In this document: piece after piece, positions 53,797 to 62,406 of the stretch
Layout: each line of letters starts with the position of its first letter
Numbering within the stretch: the first letter of the stretch is position 1
NCBI RefSeq assembly: GCF_037969765.1
Contig: NZ_CP150207.1
Span: 3,279,001 to 3,343,000 of the forward strand
Length of the DNA stretch: 64,000 nt
Source: Paenibacillus sp. FSL W8-0186
GTDB taxonomy: Bacteria > Bacillota > Bacilli > Paenibacillales > Paenibacillaceae
Direction: 5' to 3'
Translations under genes and position numbers: made by a program
Notes under the pieces: generated by a model
Told to the model about the DNA's origin: nothing
Databases searched by the model: none
What the model saw: the letters and a program-made list of their open reading frames with translations, nothing else

Positions 53797-55029
53797 CTAT
53801 TTCCACTTGCTCAATTTGTCACCAAACCGCTCGCCAAGGGTAACGCTCAGGCCTTGATTATTCAGCGAAACGTTAGGGTTGTCGTTCAAGTCCTCTTTCC
53901 TTACGCTGCTGCCTCTGGATGGCTTCTCGCTCTTCGGTGCCGGTGCTGGAGCCTCTTCCGTCTCCTTGATGCTCAGGCTGATGCGCTGCTCGGCTGTATT
54001 CACATCCAAGACTTTGACTTGAACCGTCTGTCCCTCTTTCAATACCTCATGTGGTGTACCGATATGTTTGTGGGAAATTTGCGAAATATGAACTAGTCCT
54101 TCTACGCCAGGCGCAATTTCGACAAAAGCACCGAAGCTAACAAGACGCTTCACTTCACCGCTAACGATATCTCCCGACTTGAATTGCTCTGCCGCAGTAT
54201 CCCAAGGGCCAGGCATTGCTGCCTTGATGCTCAGGCTGATTTTGCCTTTCTCAGGATCTACCTTCAGAACCTTAACCTTCACTTGTTGTCCTTCGGAAAG
54301 CACATCCGACGGTTTGTCAACATGGTTCCAAGCAATTTCGGATACGTGAACAAGTCCGTCTACGCCGCCTACGTCTACGAATGCACCGAACTGAGTCAGG
54401 CGCTGAACCGTCCCTTCGATGACTTGGCCTTCTTGCAGCTCGCTCATGACTTTGAGCTTATTCGCTTCGAATTCCTCATCGAGAACGTCTTTTTGCGACA
54501 GGATCACTTTGTTGTTCTCCGGATCGATTTCCTTCACTTTAACGCGAAGCGTGCGACCTTTGTAATCGCTGAAATCTTCCACAAAATGACGCTCCACCAT
54601 CGATGCGGGAATGAATCCGCGAACGCCAACGTCCGCCACGATACCGCCTTTAACGACATCGGCAACGGTTACTTCAAAAGTCTCTTGGCTTTCGAAGCGC
54701 TTCTGCAGCACTTCCCACGCATTCTCGCTGTCAATCGCCCGTTTGGATAGCACAAGACGCTCTTTCTCATCGTCAATGCTAACGACTTTGGTCTCTACCT
54801 CTTGACCTACTTGAACGGCATCCGAAGCGCTGTCCAAATGAACAGAGGACAATTCACGAATAGGAATAACGCCGTCATATTTATATCCAATGCTCACATA
54901 AGCCTGGTTGTCCTCGATTTTGACGATCGTTCCTTTAACGGTGTCCCCTTTTTTCAAGGATACGATTTGATCCAGTTCATCCTGGTTCGCTGCCTCAACA
55001 GCTTCTTGATTCTTAATTTCTTCCGACAT
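53797..55029 (-). CDS. rpsA: Ribosomal protein S1 homologue (YpfD type)
   Basis: A 410-residue protein with four S1 RNA-binding repeats (for example GDTVKGTIVKIEDNQAYVSI, GQVIEGTVQRLTQFGAFVDV and GDIVSGEVKRLVSFGAFVEI) and a disordered, proline/lysine-rich tail. Four repeats rather than six is the Bacillales form, which is not essential for translation initiation in B. subtilis. GGAGGG precedes the ATG. Confidence 0.95.
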   Translation of the reverse strand: MSEEIKNQEAVEAANQDELDQIVSLKKGDTVKGTIVKIEDNQAYVSIGYKYDGVIPIRELSSVHLDSASDAVQVGQEVETKVVSIDDEKERLVLSKRAIDSENAWEVLQKRFESQETFEVTVADVVKGGIVADVGVRGFIPASMVERHFVEDFSDYKGRTLRVKVKEIDPENNKVILSQKDVLDEEFEANKLKVMSELQEGQVIEGTVQRLTQFGAFVDVGGVDGLVHVSEIAWNHVDKPSDVLSEGQQVKVKVLKVDPEKGKISLSIKAAMPGPWDTAAEQFKSGDIVSGEVKRLVSFGAFVEIAPGVEGLVHISQISHKHIGTPHEVLKEGQTVQVKVLDVNTAEQRISLSIKETEEAPAPAPKSEKPSRGSSVRKEDLNDNPNVSLNNQGLSVTLGERFGDKLSKWK

Positions 55030-55165
55030 GTCAATACCCTCCTCAATTCAGCAACCCATTTATTTAAACCCGCTTGAAGCGAAGTTCAAAACAGCTTGAT
55101 GTTGATAGCTTTCCAAAAGTCTCCTGCCTTCATGCATATAAACTCTTGTCCAGCGATCAATCCAG

Positions 55166-55735
55166 TCACCCCTGCGCCTTAAGTTCCGCAATCCGGGACA
55201 TAATCATTTCCGTCACGCGCTCTGCGGCATCAGGATCAGAACCTTCCTTGAACTCCGAGATATCGATCGGAGCCCCGTAAACAACTTTCATTTTCTTGAA
55301 TAACTTATAATTTCCCACAATGGCTACGGGAATAATGACCGCATCACTGCGAAGCGCGAAGGTCGCCGCTCCCCTCTTGCCCATCCCGCCGGAGCGGGAG
55401 CCTTCCGGGAAAATCCCCATGACTTTACCCGTACGAAGAATGGTTAATGCCGTCTTGATCGACTCCTTGCTCACGCCGCCTCTCTTGACTGGGAATGCGC
55501 CAAGCTGCGTAATAAGCCAGCCAAAACCGAAAATGTCGAACAATTCCTTCTTGGCCATGAAGTGTACTTTCCGCTTCAGGAGTATGCCGATCGTCGGCGG
55601 ATCCAGCAAGCTGATATGGTTGGAACAGAGTAGCACGCCGCCTTCCTTGGGGATATGCTCAAGTCCTTCCCCCTCCAAACGGAATAGCGCTTTATAAATA
55701 AGTAGTAATGCACCACGGCAAAAGCTATAAATCAT
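55166..55735 (-). CDS. plsC: 1-acyl-sn-glycerol-3-phosphate acyltransferase
   Basis: A 189-residue enzyme that makes phosphatidic acid. The catalytic HX4D motif is in LCSNHISLLDPP and the substrate motif FPEGSRS is near residue 115. N-terminal hydrophobic segment GALLLIYKALFRL anchors it. ATG at 55735 overlaps the end of cmk by 11 bases. Its presence between cmk and rpsA adds the next step after PlsY to this region. Confidence 0.93.
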   Translation of the reverse strand: MIYSFCRGALLLIYKALFRLEGEGLEHIPKEGGVLLCSNHISLLDPPTIGILLKRKVHFMAKKELFDIFGFGWLITQLGAFPVKRGGVSKESIKTALTILRTGKVMGIFPEGSRSGGMGKRGAATFALRSDAVIIPVAIVGNYKLFKKMKVVYGAPIDISEFKEGSDPDAAERVTEMIMSRIAELKAQG

Positions 55736-56435
55736 TTCTGTTCTCTCTCCCATAAGATTGGCTAAATGAAACGATGCGCTCTGCCACTTCACGAGGCGTC
55801 AAATGCGTCGTATCCAGCAGAATGGCATCCTCAGCCTGCCGAAGCGGGGATACTTCCCTCTCCTGGTCCAGCCGGTCCCGCTCTGCGATATCGCGGGCGA
55901 TCATTTCCAACGTAATTCCTTGCTGATCCTGCATTTCTTTGAATCTGCGGCGGGCACGCTCCTCTACGGTTGCCGTCATGAACACCTTCACTTCAGCATC
56001 CGGCAGCACCGTCGTACCGATATCGCGTCCATCCATGACGACGCCTTTGCGCAGAGCCATTTGCCGCTGAAGAGACACGAGCCAGTTTCGCAGACCTTCG
56101 ATTTGCGCGTAGCGGGACACTTGAGAGCTCACCGTTAAAGAGCGGATTTCGGCGGTCACATCTTGACCGTCTACAAGAACCTTCTGTCCGTCTTCTCCCG
56201 GCATTAATTCTATACCCAAATTTTGCACCGAATGAAGCACTTTATCGACTTCTTCCGGCCCGATTCCAAGATTCTGCAAATACCAGGTAGCTGCCCGGTA
56301 CATTGCACCGGTATCTACATAGACATATGACAGCATGCTTGCAACCATTCGGGCAATAGTACTCTTCCCCGCACCGGCAGGTCCGTCGATCGCGATGTTG
56401 ATCTTGCCGTTATGTGATGACGTTGTCCTAGCCAA
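55725..56435 (-). CDS. cmk: Cytidylate kinase
   Basis: Phosphorylates CMP and dCMP. 236 residues with P-loop IDGPAGAGKSTIAR near residue 15, VYVDTGAMYRAATWY, GRDIGTTVLPDAEVKVF and RARRRFKEMQ. Start is TTG at 56435: GGAGG lies eight bases upstream; the open frame extends further without a ribosome site. Confidence 0.96.
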   Translation of the reverse strand: MARTTSSHNGKINIAIDGPAGAGKSTIARMVASMLSYVYVDTGAMYRAATWYLQNLGIGPEEVDKVLHSVQNLGIELMPGEDGQKVLVDGQDVTAEIRSLTVSSQVSRYAQIEGLRNWLVSLQRQMALRKGVVMDGRDIGTTVLPDAEVKVFMTATVEERARRRFKEMQDQQGITLEMIARDIAERDRLDQEREVSPLRQAEDAILLDTTHLTPREVAERIVSFSQSYGRENRNDL

Positions 56436-56465
56436 CGCGGACGCCTCCTCAAAACACGGTCTCAA

Positions 56466-56487
56466 TAAAAAAGCAGGCATTGCCTGC
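56466..56487 (-). terminator. Intrinsic terminator between ypfB and cmk
   Basis: GCAGGC-aat-GCCTGC followed by seven T on the minus strand, just before the cmk ribosome site. Confidence 0.9.
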
Positions 56488-56563
56488 GACGTGAAAATTA
56501 TACCACACAACGTGGGCGGATGCAAAAGGCGGGAATCGCCAGCCGTCTTTGTGCGATTCTTTG

Positions 56564-56773
56564 TTATCGTTCCCCGGAGCGGTCGAGCGCCACGCCTTCA
56601 TAACGGTCTGCTGAAGCAATATAAGCCCGAATAGCCGGAACCCTAAGGATAATCTGACAGGCGCAAAGTCCGGCCAATGCAACGATGACCGCCTTTTTCA
56701 GAAAAGCCTCCATCCCGCTGCTGAATGTCAAAAACAACTCCGTGTATTCCTCGGCCTCGTGGTCTTTCTGCAA
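56564..56773 (-). CDS. ypfB: Small membrane protein, YpfB-like (DUF5359)
   Basis: A 69-residue protein with one membrane helix (AVIVALAGLCACQIILRV) flanked by an acidic N-terminus and a polar tail. Place between ypfA and cmk and size fit YpfB. It starts at TTG with GAGG nine bases upstream. Function unknown. Confidence 0.65.
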   Translation of the reverse strand: MQKDHEAEEYTELFLTFSSGMEAFLKKAVIVALAGLCACQIILRVPAIRAYIASADRYEGVALDRSGER

Positions 56774-56873
56774 ATGAACTCACCTCTGCTTGCATGGATA
56801 TGATTATCATATCCAAAGCAGGCCGATGCCAATCTTGTCAGCCCCTGAACACCGCGGCCTTCGAGAATGAAAT

Positions 56874-57527
56874 TTAACGGTTCTTGAAATCGAATTGGCG
56901 TTCGAAGCAATACCGGATCAGCTTCTGCCTTTCCATATCGGAAATGCTGACGAATTTCAGCATCGCCTTCGTCCGCCCCGTTTCGAGCTGCTTCGTGCGT
57001 ACGATTTCAGCTTCGAAGGGAACATGGTCAATGCTTCCGTTCTTATAGGACAGCAGCAGCCAGCAATACAATTGCTCGCCTTCGGACAAGTGGTATTGGC
57101 TATCGGCGATCAGAGACACGCCCCCGCCTCCCACGTCCTCCGTCAATGCCACGAACCGAGTGTTGTCCTTCAGCTTGACCGCAAGGTCCAGCTTGGATAC
57201 AACCCGCAGGAAATGGCGCCGCTGCACCTTGGTAATCGTCTCAGGCTCCGGCTTTCTGACTCTGACCAGTTGGACGACATCATCCGCGAAGCCAAGAACG
57301 TATGTATTGAAATAATTTTTGACTCCTTGATCGGTCAGGAAATATACCGACAGCTCGTCACCCATATACAGCCGCTTCATATGTCCGCTGCCGCTTTCGA
57401 TCGGAACTTCGATCAGAAGCGTATCGTCTTCCACATCGGCAATGCGTGACTTGTATTCCTTATCCATATTTTTGCCTTCTGCCGATGCGACCTGAATGTA
57501 CAGCAGGTCATTTACATTAGGAAACAA
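56874..57527 (-). CDS. PilZ-domain c-di-GMP-binding protein (YpfA/MotI type)
   Basis: A 217-residue protein with an N-terminal YcgR-like domain (about 1-95) and a C-terminal PilZ domain. The first PilZ signature is present (QRRHFLRV), but the second, normally DxSxxG, reads DVGGGG. In B. subtilis the orthologue inhibits flagellar rotation when c-di-GMP is high. Starts at TTG with a GGTGG/GGAGG site close upstream. Lies before ypfB as in Bacillus. Confidence 0.88.
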   Translation of the reverse strand: MFPNVNDLLYIQVASAEGKNMDKEYKSRIADVEDDTLLIEVPIESGSGHMKRLYMGDELSVYFLTDQGVKNYFNTYVLGFADDVVQLVRVRKPEPETITKVQRRHFLRVVSKLDLAVKLKDNTRFVALTEDVGGGGVSLIADSQYHLSEGEQLYCWLLLSYKNGSIDHVPFEAEIVRTKQLETGRTKAMLKFVSISDMERQKLIRYCFERQFDFKNR

Positions 57528-57611
57528 GTCCCTCCACCACCTTGTTTATTATAGGTTATCATTACCATTTGATTATACCACGGGCTAGATCAAATAAATA
57601 TTCCGCTGACA

Positions 57612-57650
57612 ATAAAAAACGGACCAGATCATTTCAATCTGGTCCGTTTT
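57612..57650 (-). terminator. Intrinsic terminator after ypeB
   Basis: AAACGGACCAGAT-tgaaatg-ATCTGGTCCGTTTTTT on the minus strand: a 13-base-pair perfect stem with T-run, seven bases after the ypeB stop codon. Confidence 0.95.
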
Positions 57651-57656
57651 CCGATT

Positions 57657-59024
57657 TTACCGGGAGGTCTTCTTAGCGTGCCCATCGCGGATTTGCTCGA
57701 CGACTTCCTCATTGCCGTTATCAGCATTAAGGTAGATACGATATTTCGAGCCGTTGATTGCCCCGCCGAATTCGTACGTCAGCACTTTCTCCGCCATATC
57801 GTTTTCGATCAGCGCAAGCCGGTGATACTGCTCTTTATATTCGGGATTCAAATACTTGCGGGCCTGCTCAAGCGTTAGCTTTGGAGTCGACAGTTTCCGC
57901 GCCTTTCCGTCCTGCTGCTCATAAACATAATCGCTTGCCTGCATGCCGATCACATGCCCGTTGTCCAAAGCGACCCGAACCGAAACTTTCTCCGGATAAA
58001 TTAGCACGTCTTTATTTTTTTTGACAAATGTGAAGCTGCCGATATTGTCGTATTCATCGTAAGTCACCGGCGTTAAGTCGTGATAGCCCTTGTTCTTCAG
58101 GAAATGAGCCGCCGACTCCCTAGCCTGCTCGTGAGTGATCGCTTTAGGTCCGATGTGGCGGTCGCTCCAGTAATTGATCAAATGGCCGCCTTGACGCGTG
58201 AAATCGAGCGTAACGGACTCGGACTTGTTTCCTCCTTGAACCTTGGCCGTATAGGAAGCCCATTCCGTTCCCTTTCCATTTTCGGTAACTTGGATATTAT
58301 GCGGTGAATGAACTCCAGCGAACTGGGCGGCTTTCGTCTTGATTTCATTGACGGTAACAGGTTTCCCTCCGAGCTTCTTGACGGAGCGTTTGTTATAAAT
58401 GCTTGCCACGGATGGTCCCCAATCCAGCTCCGGGTATTCCCCGACTCGCTTGTCTACCGTCTTGAAGCCATCGATAATCGTATTGTCCTGCTGACTGTTC
58501 GGATTGGCTAGCGTAGTCTCCACGTCCATCCAGCGAAGGCGTTTGGAAAGAACCTTGTCCTGAACTTCCTGCAGCTGTTTGGAAATGTGCTCAGAGCTCT
58601 TGTACAGCTCCTTCAAATTTTTCATTTCACTGTCGGTCAACGGCTGCTTGGCCAAGTCGCGAACTCCCGCCTGATAAGAAAATTTCGAAATTCTGGACAG
58701 GAATTCTTCCGTTTTATTAAAAGGAAGCATGGTCAATGGCAGCTGATTGATTTCATTCTGCGCTTCGCTCGTGATCCTCCATACGTTCACCAAACCTTTG
58801 CGCTGCGATCCGGTCGAGTTGCTATGCACGGCCAGCGTATTCCCTAGCTCTCCGTGAAGCTTGTCGACATGGAACGACAAACTATGGAATGCGCGCTGAT
58901 ACTGATTTTCCGCTTTGATGAGAATCGCGTTCTTTTCTTGGTTTTCCTGATAGCCCCACATTAAAGCACCGATTAACAGAACCGTGGCGATCGGAAATAG
59001 TATGGCACTCAAACGTCTATACAT
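57657..59024 (-). CDS. ypeB: Germination protein YpeB
   Basis: A 455-residue spore protein: N-terminal membrane anchor (ILFPIATVLLIGALMWGYQ), a long helical region and C-terminal PepSY-type repeats (VNEIKTKAAQFAGV, ITHEQARESAAHFLKNKGYH, LTLEQARKYL). In Bacillus YpeB stabilises the cortex-lytic enzyme SleB and the genes form an operon; no sleB lies here. AAGGAG precedes the ATG, and a SigG-like promoter lies upstream. Confidence 0.93.
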   Translation of the reverse strand: MYRRLSAILFPIATVLLIGALMWGYQENQEKNAILIKAENQYQRAFHSLSFHVDKLHGELGNTLAVHSNSTGSQRKGLVNVWRITSEAQNEINQLPLTMLPFNKTEEFLSRISKFSYQAGVRDLAKQPLTDSEMKNLKELYKSSEHISKQLQEVQDKVLSKRLRWMDVETTLANPNSQQDNTIIDGFKTVDKRVGEYPELDWGPSVASIYNKRSVKKLGGKPVTVNEIKTKAAQFAGVHSPHNIQVTENGKGTEWASYTAKVQGGNKSESVTLDFTRQGGHLINYWSDRHIGPKAITHEQARESAAHFLKNKGYHDLTPVTYDEYDNIGSFTFVKKNKDVLIYPEKVSVRVALDNGHVIGMQASDYVYEQQDGKARKLSTPKLTLEQARKYLNPEYKEQYHRLALIENDMAEKVLTYEFGGAINGSKYRIYLNADNGNEEVVEQIRDGHAKKTSR

Positions 59025-59058
59025 ATCATCTACACTCCTTCCTTCAACGAACTGAAGT

Positions 59059-59089
59059 TAGTTTGACTAGAAGGAAGGAAGATTATTCA
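59059..59089 (-). promoter_or_regulatory. Possible SigG promoter of ypeB
   Basis: -35 TGAATA (59089-59084), 18-base spacer, -10 CAAACTA (59065-59059), close to the forespore SigG consensus (TGAATA, CATACTA). Start near 59052, about 28 bases before ypeB. Confidence 0.6.
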
Positions 59090-59149
59090 CTTTTGACAGC
59101 TCTGCTGAAAAATGTTCTTTCTTGTTGTCCATTTGTTACCCATTGCCCA

Positions 59150-59299
59150 TCAAGGCATGTCCTCTTCAATAACGAAATCATGGCGGTTATCGCATAGACA
59201 TTGCTTGAACCCCGTCTCGATCTGACCGCGCTCCTTTTTGCCGCGCAGAACGAATCGTTCGCCGCATGTTTTACAAGTGATTTTCACTTTTACACGCAC
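59150..59299 (-). CDS. Small cysteine-rich (zinc-ribbon-like) protein, 49 residues
   Basis: A short frame starting at GTG 59299 and ending TGA 59150. The translation begins MRVKVKITCKTCGERFVLRG and ends DFVIEEDMP. Two cysteine pairs, CKTC and CLC, spaced about 25 residues apart, could bind one zinc ion. AAAGGGGTG about ten bases upstream could serve as ribosome site. It sits 57 bases after prsW and before ypeB. No function is known to me. Confidence 0.6.
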   Translation of the reverse strand: MRVKVKITCKTCGERFVLRGKKERGQIETGFKQCLCDNRHDFVIEEDMP

Positions 59300-59355
59300 T
59301 AAAAAAAGGCACCCCTTTCAGCTTCACGACATGGATTTCCGCGAATAAGCTGTTA

Positions 59356-60066
59356 TTAGGATGCCCTATTTTCGCTATTGTTAACCCTATCCTCAAGCAG
59401 TCTTCGGAAAGGGGATCTCTTGTTGGCCCTGTACATTTTACCGATGCCTCCATACCATAGATATGCCATGAGAGGAACAATATACCAAATCCAGTAATGC
59501 GTAATATTACCCAGTATCCAGTCATATACACCATGATAGAACAGAGGCATTAGCAATGAATAGACCAGAAATCTTCGGCTATCCTTGCCTGTAGAGAATT
59601 TAGCCCGGCCCATGTAATAACCCATCATGACGCCGAACATGGCATGCCCGGAGACAGGCAGCAAAGCCCGGAGAAGCAATGTTCCGACAGTAGCTTGCTG
59701 GGCAAAGGAATAAATGACATTCTCTACCGTGGCGAAGCCGAGCGAAATGGCTGTAGCGTATATAATCCCGTCGTAAGGCTCATCAAATTCTGTATGGTTA
59801 TATATCATATGGAACAGTACAAACCATTTCAGCGATTCCTCAACGCCTGCTGAAATGACGAAAGCGTTGACCAGAGAGCCCTCACCCAGCCAGAGCATCA
59901 ATCCGCTCTGCAGTATCATAACCGGGAGAATAATAATAAATCCAAGTAAAAAAACCTTAATGACCATATGCAGCGGTTCGGCTTCATACTTGTCCTTAAG
60001 GTAAAAATAAGTCAACAAGGCGATTCCGGGGGCTACCGCTGCGGTCGCAATCGAGAAAAAAATCAA
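59356..60066 (-). CDS. prsW: Intramembrane metalloprotease PrsW
   Basis: In B. subtilis PrsW makes the first cut of the anti-sigma RsiW. This 236-residue protein has about seven helices and the conserved family motifs: EEx2W-like VEESLKW, the FATVEN segment, and histidines in GHAMFG and FYHGVYDW. It might also process the anti-sigma factor at 22.0-22.6 kb of this window, which is inference. Confidence 0.92.
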   Translation of the reverse strand: MIFFSIATAAVAPGIALLTYFYLKDKYEAEPLHMVIKVFLLGFIIILPVMILQSGLMLWLGEGSLVNAFVISAGVEESLKWFVLFHMIYNHTEFDEPYDGIIYATAISLGFATVENVIYSFAQQATVGTLLLRALLPVSGHAMFGVMMGYYMGRAKFSTGKDSRRFLVYSLLMPLFYHGVYDWILGNITHYWIWYIVPLMAYLWYGGIGKMYRANKRSPFRRLLEDRVNNSENRAS

Positions 60067-60142
60067 CGGTATTCCCCCTCATCGACCCTTCGAAATATTC
60101 AAGCTTTCGTTGATCCGATACAACACGTACCGCAACCATGGC

Positions 60143-60760
60143 TTAGTCCTGACGTTTGAAGTTACTGCAGATAACTCCGATTGCATTCTCGGACATGACC
60201 TGGTTTCCGTACTCCTCCAGCATCGCTGGAGTAACAGAGGTCGCCTCGCCGAACTCAGCGAGAACCGCAATGACTGCCGGATGCTTTCCTTCTTCCAAAT
60301 CTTCTGGCTCTAAATGAAGAACCCATTTCCCGTTATATTTAAATAGTCTGCCAGCTTCAGTAAGCATAGGCCGCAGAACGTGAGCCGCTTCAATCAATAC
60401 TTCGAAATCATCAAAGGAATATAGGATCGTATCACTCTGCTCCAGCGTTACTTCCATCTCATAGACTTCGTCCGGTAAATCATCCTCATAGTGCGGCCCA
60501 ACCCCATGATGGTGGTCGAATTTGCCGCGCGTCACTATGACGACCATTCCTTGAGCAGGAAGCGCAAAAACTTCAACGGCCAAAGGGCCAGTAGCGTCAA
60601 ATCCCACTTCATTGTAAGCCTGATCCATCATTTCCGTGAACAGGTCATGAACCTTGGGAATTTCCTGCCACATGTCCTCTTTCTGGATACCGCGTTCGCT
60701 AAGGTCGTCAAACGTGAGGAAAATCCGTATCTTATCTTGGCCCAATCTTTCAATTTTCAT
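60143..60760 (-). CDS. MecA-family adaptor protein (YpbH/MecA)
   Basis: A 205-residue adaptor that delivers substrates to ClpCP. The N-terminal domain begins MKIERLGQDKIRIFLTFDDL, an acidic linker follows, and the C-terminal ClpC-binding domain is at about 110-205 (LYSFDDFEVLIEAAHVL, GKWVLHLE). The location near prsW favours YpbH, but MecA and YpbH cannot be separated with certainty from sequence alone. Confidence 0.88.
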   Translation of the reverse strand: MKIERLGQDKIRIFLTFDDLSERGIQKEDMWQEIPKVHDLFTEMMDQAYNEVGFDATGPLAVEVFALPAQGMVVIVTRGKFDHHHGVGPHYEDDLPDEVYEMEVTLEQSDTILYSFDDFEVLIEAAHVLRPMLTEAGRLFKYNGKWVLHLEPEDLEEGKHPAVIAVLAEFGEATSVTPAMLEEYGNQVMSENAIGVICSNFKRQD

Positions 60761-60886
60761 ACAGGATCCTCCTCCCCAAGCCTTGTTATAACAGATTATG
60801 AAACCTGCTGTAATATGTGCTGGAAATGGTTCTTTGTAAGTATGTTATCATTTATCTTACTTAAATGCACGTAATAAAATAGACAA

Positions 60887-60931
60887 AAAAAGAATCATTT
60901 TCTGCTCGACCTCGAGGGAGCTGAAAATGAT
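60887..60931 (-). terminator. Intrinsic terminator after the His-rich protein gene
   Basis: ATCATTTTC-a-GCTC / GAGC-a-GAAAATGAT stem with a ten-base loop followed by seven T on the minus strand, about 18 bases after the stop codon. Confidence 0.9.
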
Positions 60932-60948
60932 CCATAAATCGGCAATTT

Positions 60949-61314
60949 TTAGAGCCCGGGAATGACCGAATTCGTCTCTTTCAAGATCTGCTCCACCTCG
61001 CGGCGGACATCCGCATTTCCTTTGATGAAGTCCGTAATTTGCTTCACACTGTATTCCTTCGAATGACTCGCATCGTGCGAGGATGAAGCGGAACTGGGAT
61101 GCACCTTCGATTCGCCCATGCCGGACGAGCCGTGCTTATGCTCGCTTGCGGACGAATGCCCATGTTCGCTCCCTTTGCCTGCAGAATTCATGGTCATTCC
61201 AGCCAAATTCATGATTCCTTTGCCGCCTGTAAGCTTGCCTCCGTTTCTTTTGGCCGACCAGATCACAGCTGCAGCCCCAACTAATGCACCACATAAGAAT
61301 GAGACAGATTTCAC
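60949..61314 (-). CDS. Unrecognised small membrane protein with His/Ser-rich linker
   Basis: A 121-residue protein starting at GTG 61314, eight bases after AAGGAGG. Residues 3-20 are a membrane helix (SVSFLCGALVGAAAVIWSAK). A low-complexity Ser/His/Gly stretch follows (HGHSSASEHKHGSSG, SSSHDASHSK; eight histidines within about 40 residues), then a helical end (ITDFIKGNADVRREVEQILK). The histidines could bind metal. Divergent from the deacetylase gene, with a shared ~110-base promoter region. Confidence 0.65.
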   Translation of the reverse strand: MKSVSFLCGALVGAAAVIWSAKRNGGKLTGGKGIMNLAGMTMNSAGKGSEHGHSSASEHKHGSSGMGESKVHPSSASSSHDASHSKEYSVKQITDFIKGNADVRREVEQILKETNSVIPGL

Positions 61315-61422
61315 CCTAAAAACCTCCTTGATTGTGTTAAAATCATTTGTAGTGTTCACGCTTTGGTTCAAACTCATGCGCAATAAATACAGGAAGAAAC
61401 ACGAAAAGGGAGATGAAATCAT

Positions 61423-62322
61423 TTGCTCAACAAGAAGGTTCTGCTCATCGCAGCCTGCTGCATCATTCTTGCCTCATGCGGCTCCGTTCGTCCATCCGTC
61501 AATTCTGACGCTGCCAATGCAGGCCAAACCGCGTCAACCGAAACGAATTCCCCCGGGATTCCGGTTAACGCCGAAGCTGTCGATGTCGCTGGGGACGGCA
61601 GCAGCAATGCTTCCGCGGGAGCAGAGGAAGCAAATTTCGACAACAGCTCTGATGCCGAGGCTTCGCCCGAATATAAGTATCACATCAATAAGGCCTATAA
61701 TGTAGTTCCGAATGAGGAAGGTACCGAGAAGAAGGTCGTTCTGCTGACCTTTGACGACGGCCCGAAAGAGAAAGAAATGCTGGAAGGACTCCTGGATACC
61801 CTCGATAAATACGAGGCTAAAGCGATATTTTTCGTTAATGGCTACCGTGTCAAAAAAAATCCGGATTTGCTGAAGCTCATCCATGATCGCGGGCAAATTA
61901 TCGGTAATCACAGCTGGGATCACATCGACTTGAAGAAGGAATCTGCGGATAGCGCTCGCAAGCAGATCGAAGACGTACAAAGCATTGTTGAGGAGACCGT
62001 CGGGGAACGCCCGCGATTCTTCCGTCCCCCTTTTGGCTCAGGTAACGATACACTTCACGGCATCGTCAAGGATAATGAAATGATCTATATGACCTGGTCC
62101 AACGGCTCCTTGGATTGGGACGCCAAATTCAAGAACAAGCCGGAAGGCGTCATTCAAAACGTAATGGATCAGCTCCATCCCGGCAGCAATATCCTCATGC
62201 ACGAGCTTCCCTGGACGGAAGAGGCACTTGACGAGCTGCTGATGAAAATTCAGGCAGCAGGCTACAGTTTCGTAGATCCGCGGACGATTTCCGCTCTGCC
62301 CGAGGACTCTACTGAATCGTAG
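61423..62322 (+). CDS. Polysaccharide deacetylase (NodB-homology) lipoprotein
   Basis: A 299-residue exported enzyme. Lipoprotein signal LLIAACCIILASCGS with lipobox Cys at about residue 19, a ~65-residue acidic/Ser-Ala linker, then a NodB domain from about residue 103: LLTFDDGPKEKEM (catalytic Asp pair), GNHSWDHIDL (metal His), FFRPPFGSGND and LMHELPWTEEA. It probably deacetylates peptidoglycan or another wall glycan. TTG start preceded by GGGAG at ten bases. Confidence 0.9.
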   Translation: MLNKKVLLIAACCIILASCGSVRPSVNSDAANAGQTASTETNSPGIPVNAEAVDVAGDGSSNASAGAEEANFDNSSDAEASPEYKYHINKAYNVVPNEEGTEKKVVLLTFDDGPKEKEMLEGLLDTLDKYEAKAIFFVNGYRVKKNPDLLKLIHDRGQIIGNHSWDHIDLKKESADSARKQIEDVQSIVEETVGERPRFFRPPFGSGNDTLHGIVKDNEMIYMTWSNGSLDWDAKFKNKPEGVIQNVMDQLHPGSNILMHELPWTEEALDELLMKIQAAGYSFVDPRTISALPEDSTES

Positions 62323-62356
62323 AGGATCTCCAGGCACATCATATTTGAATCAGGAA

Positions 62357-62396
62357 TAAGGGCTCCCTTGGTCCACGGTCGACCAAGGGAGCCCCT
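62357..62396. terminator. Bidirectional hairpin between deacetylase and serS genes
   Basis: AAGGG-CTCCCTTGGTC / GACCAAGGGAG-CCCCTT, a 16-base-pair stem between two convergent genes. Neither side has a long T-run. Confidence 0.75.
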
Positions 62397-62406
62397 TATA
62401 TTCAGG

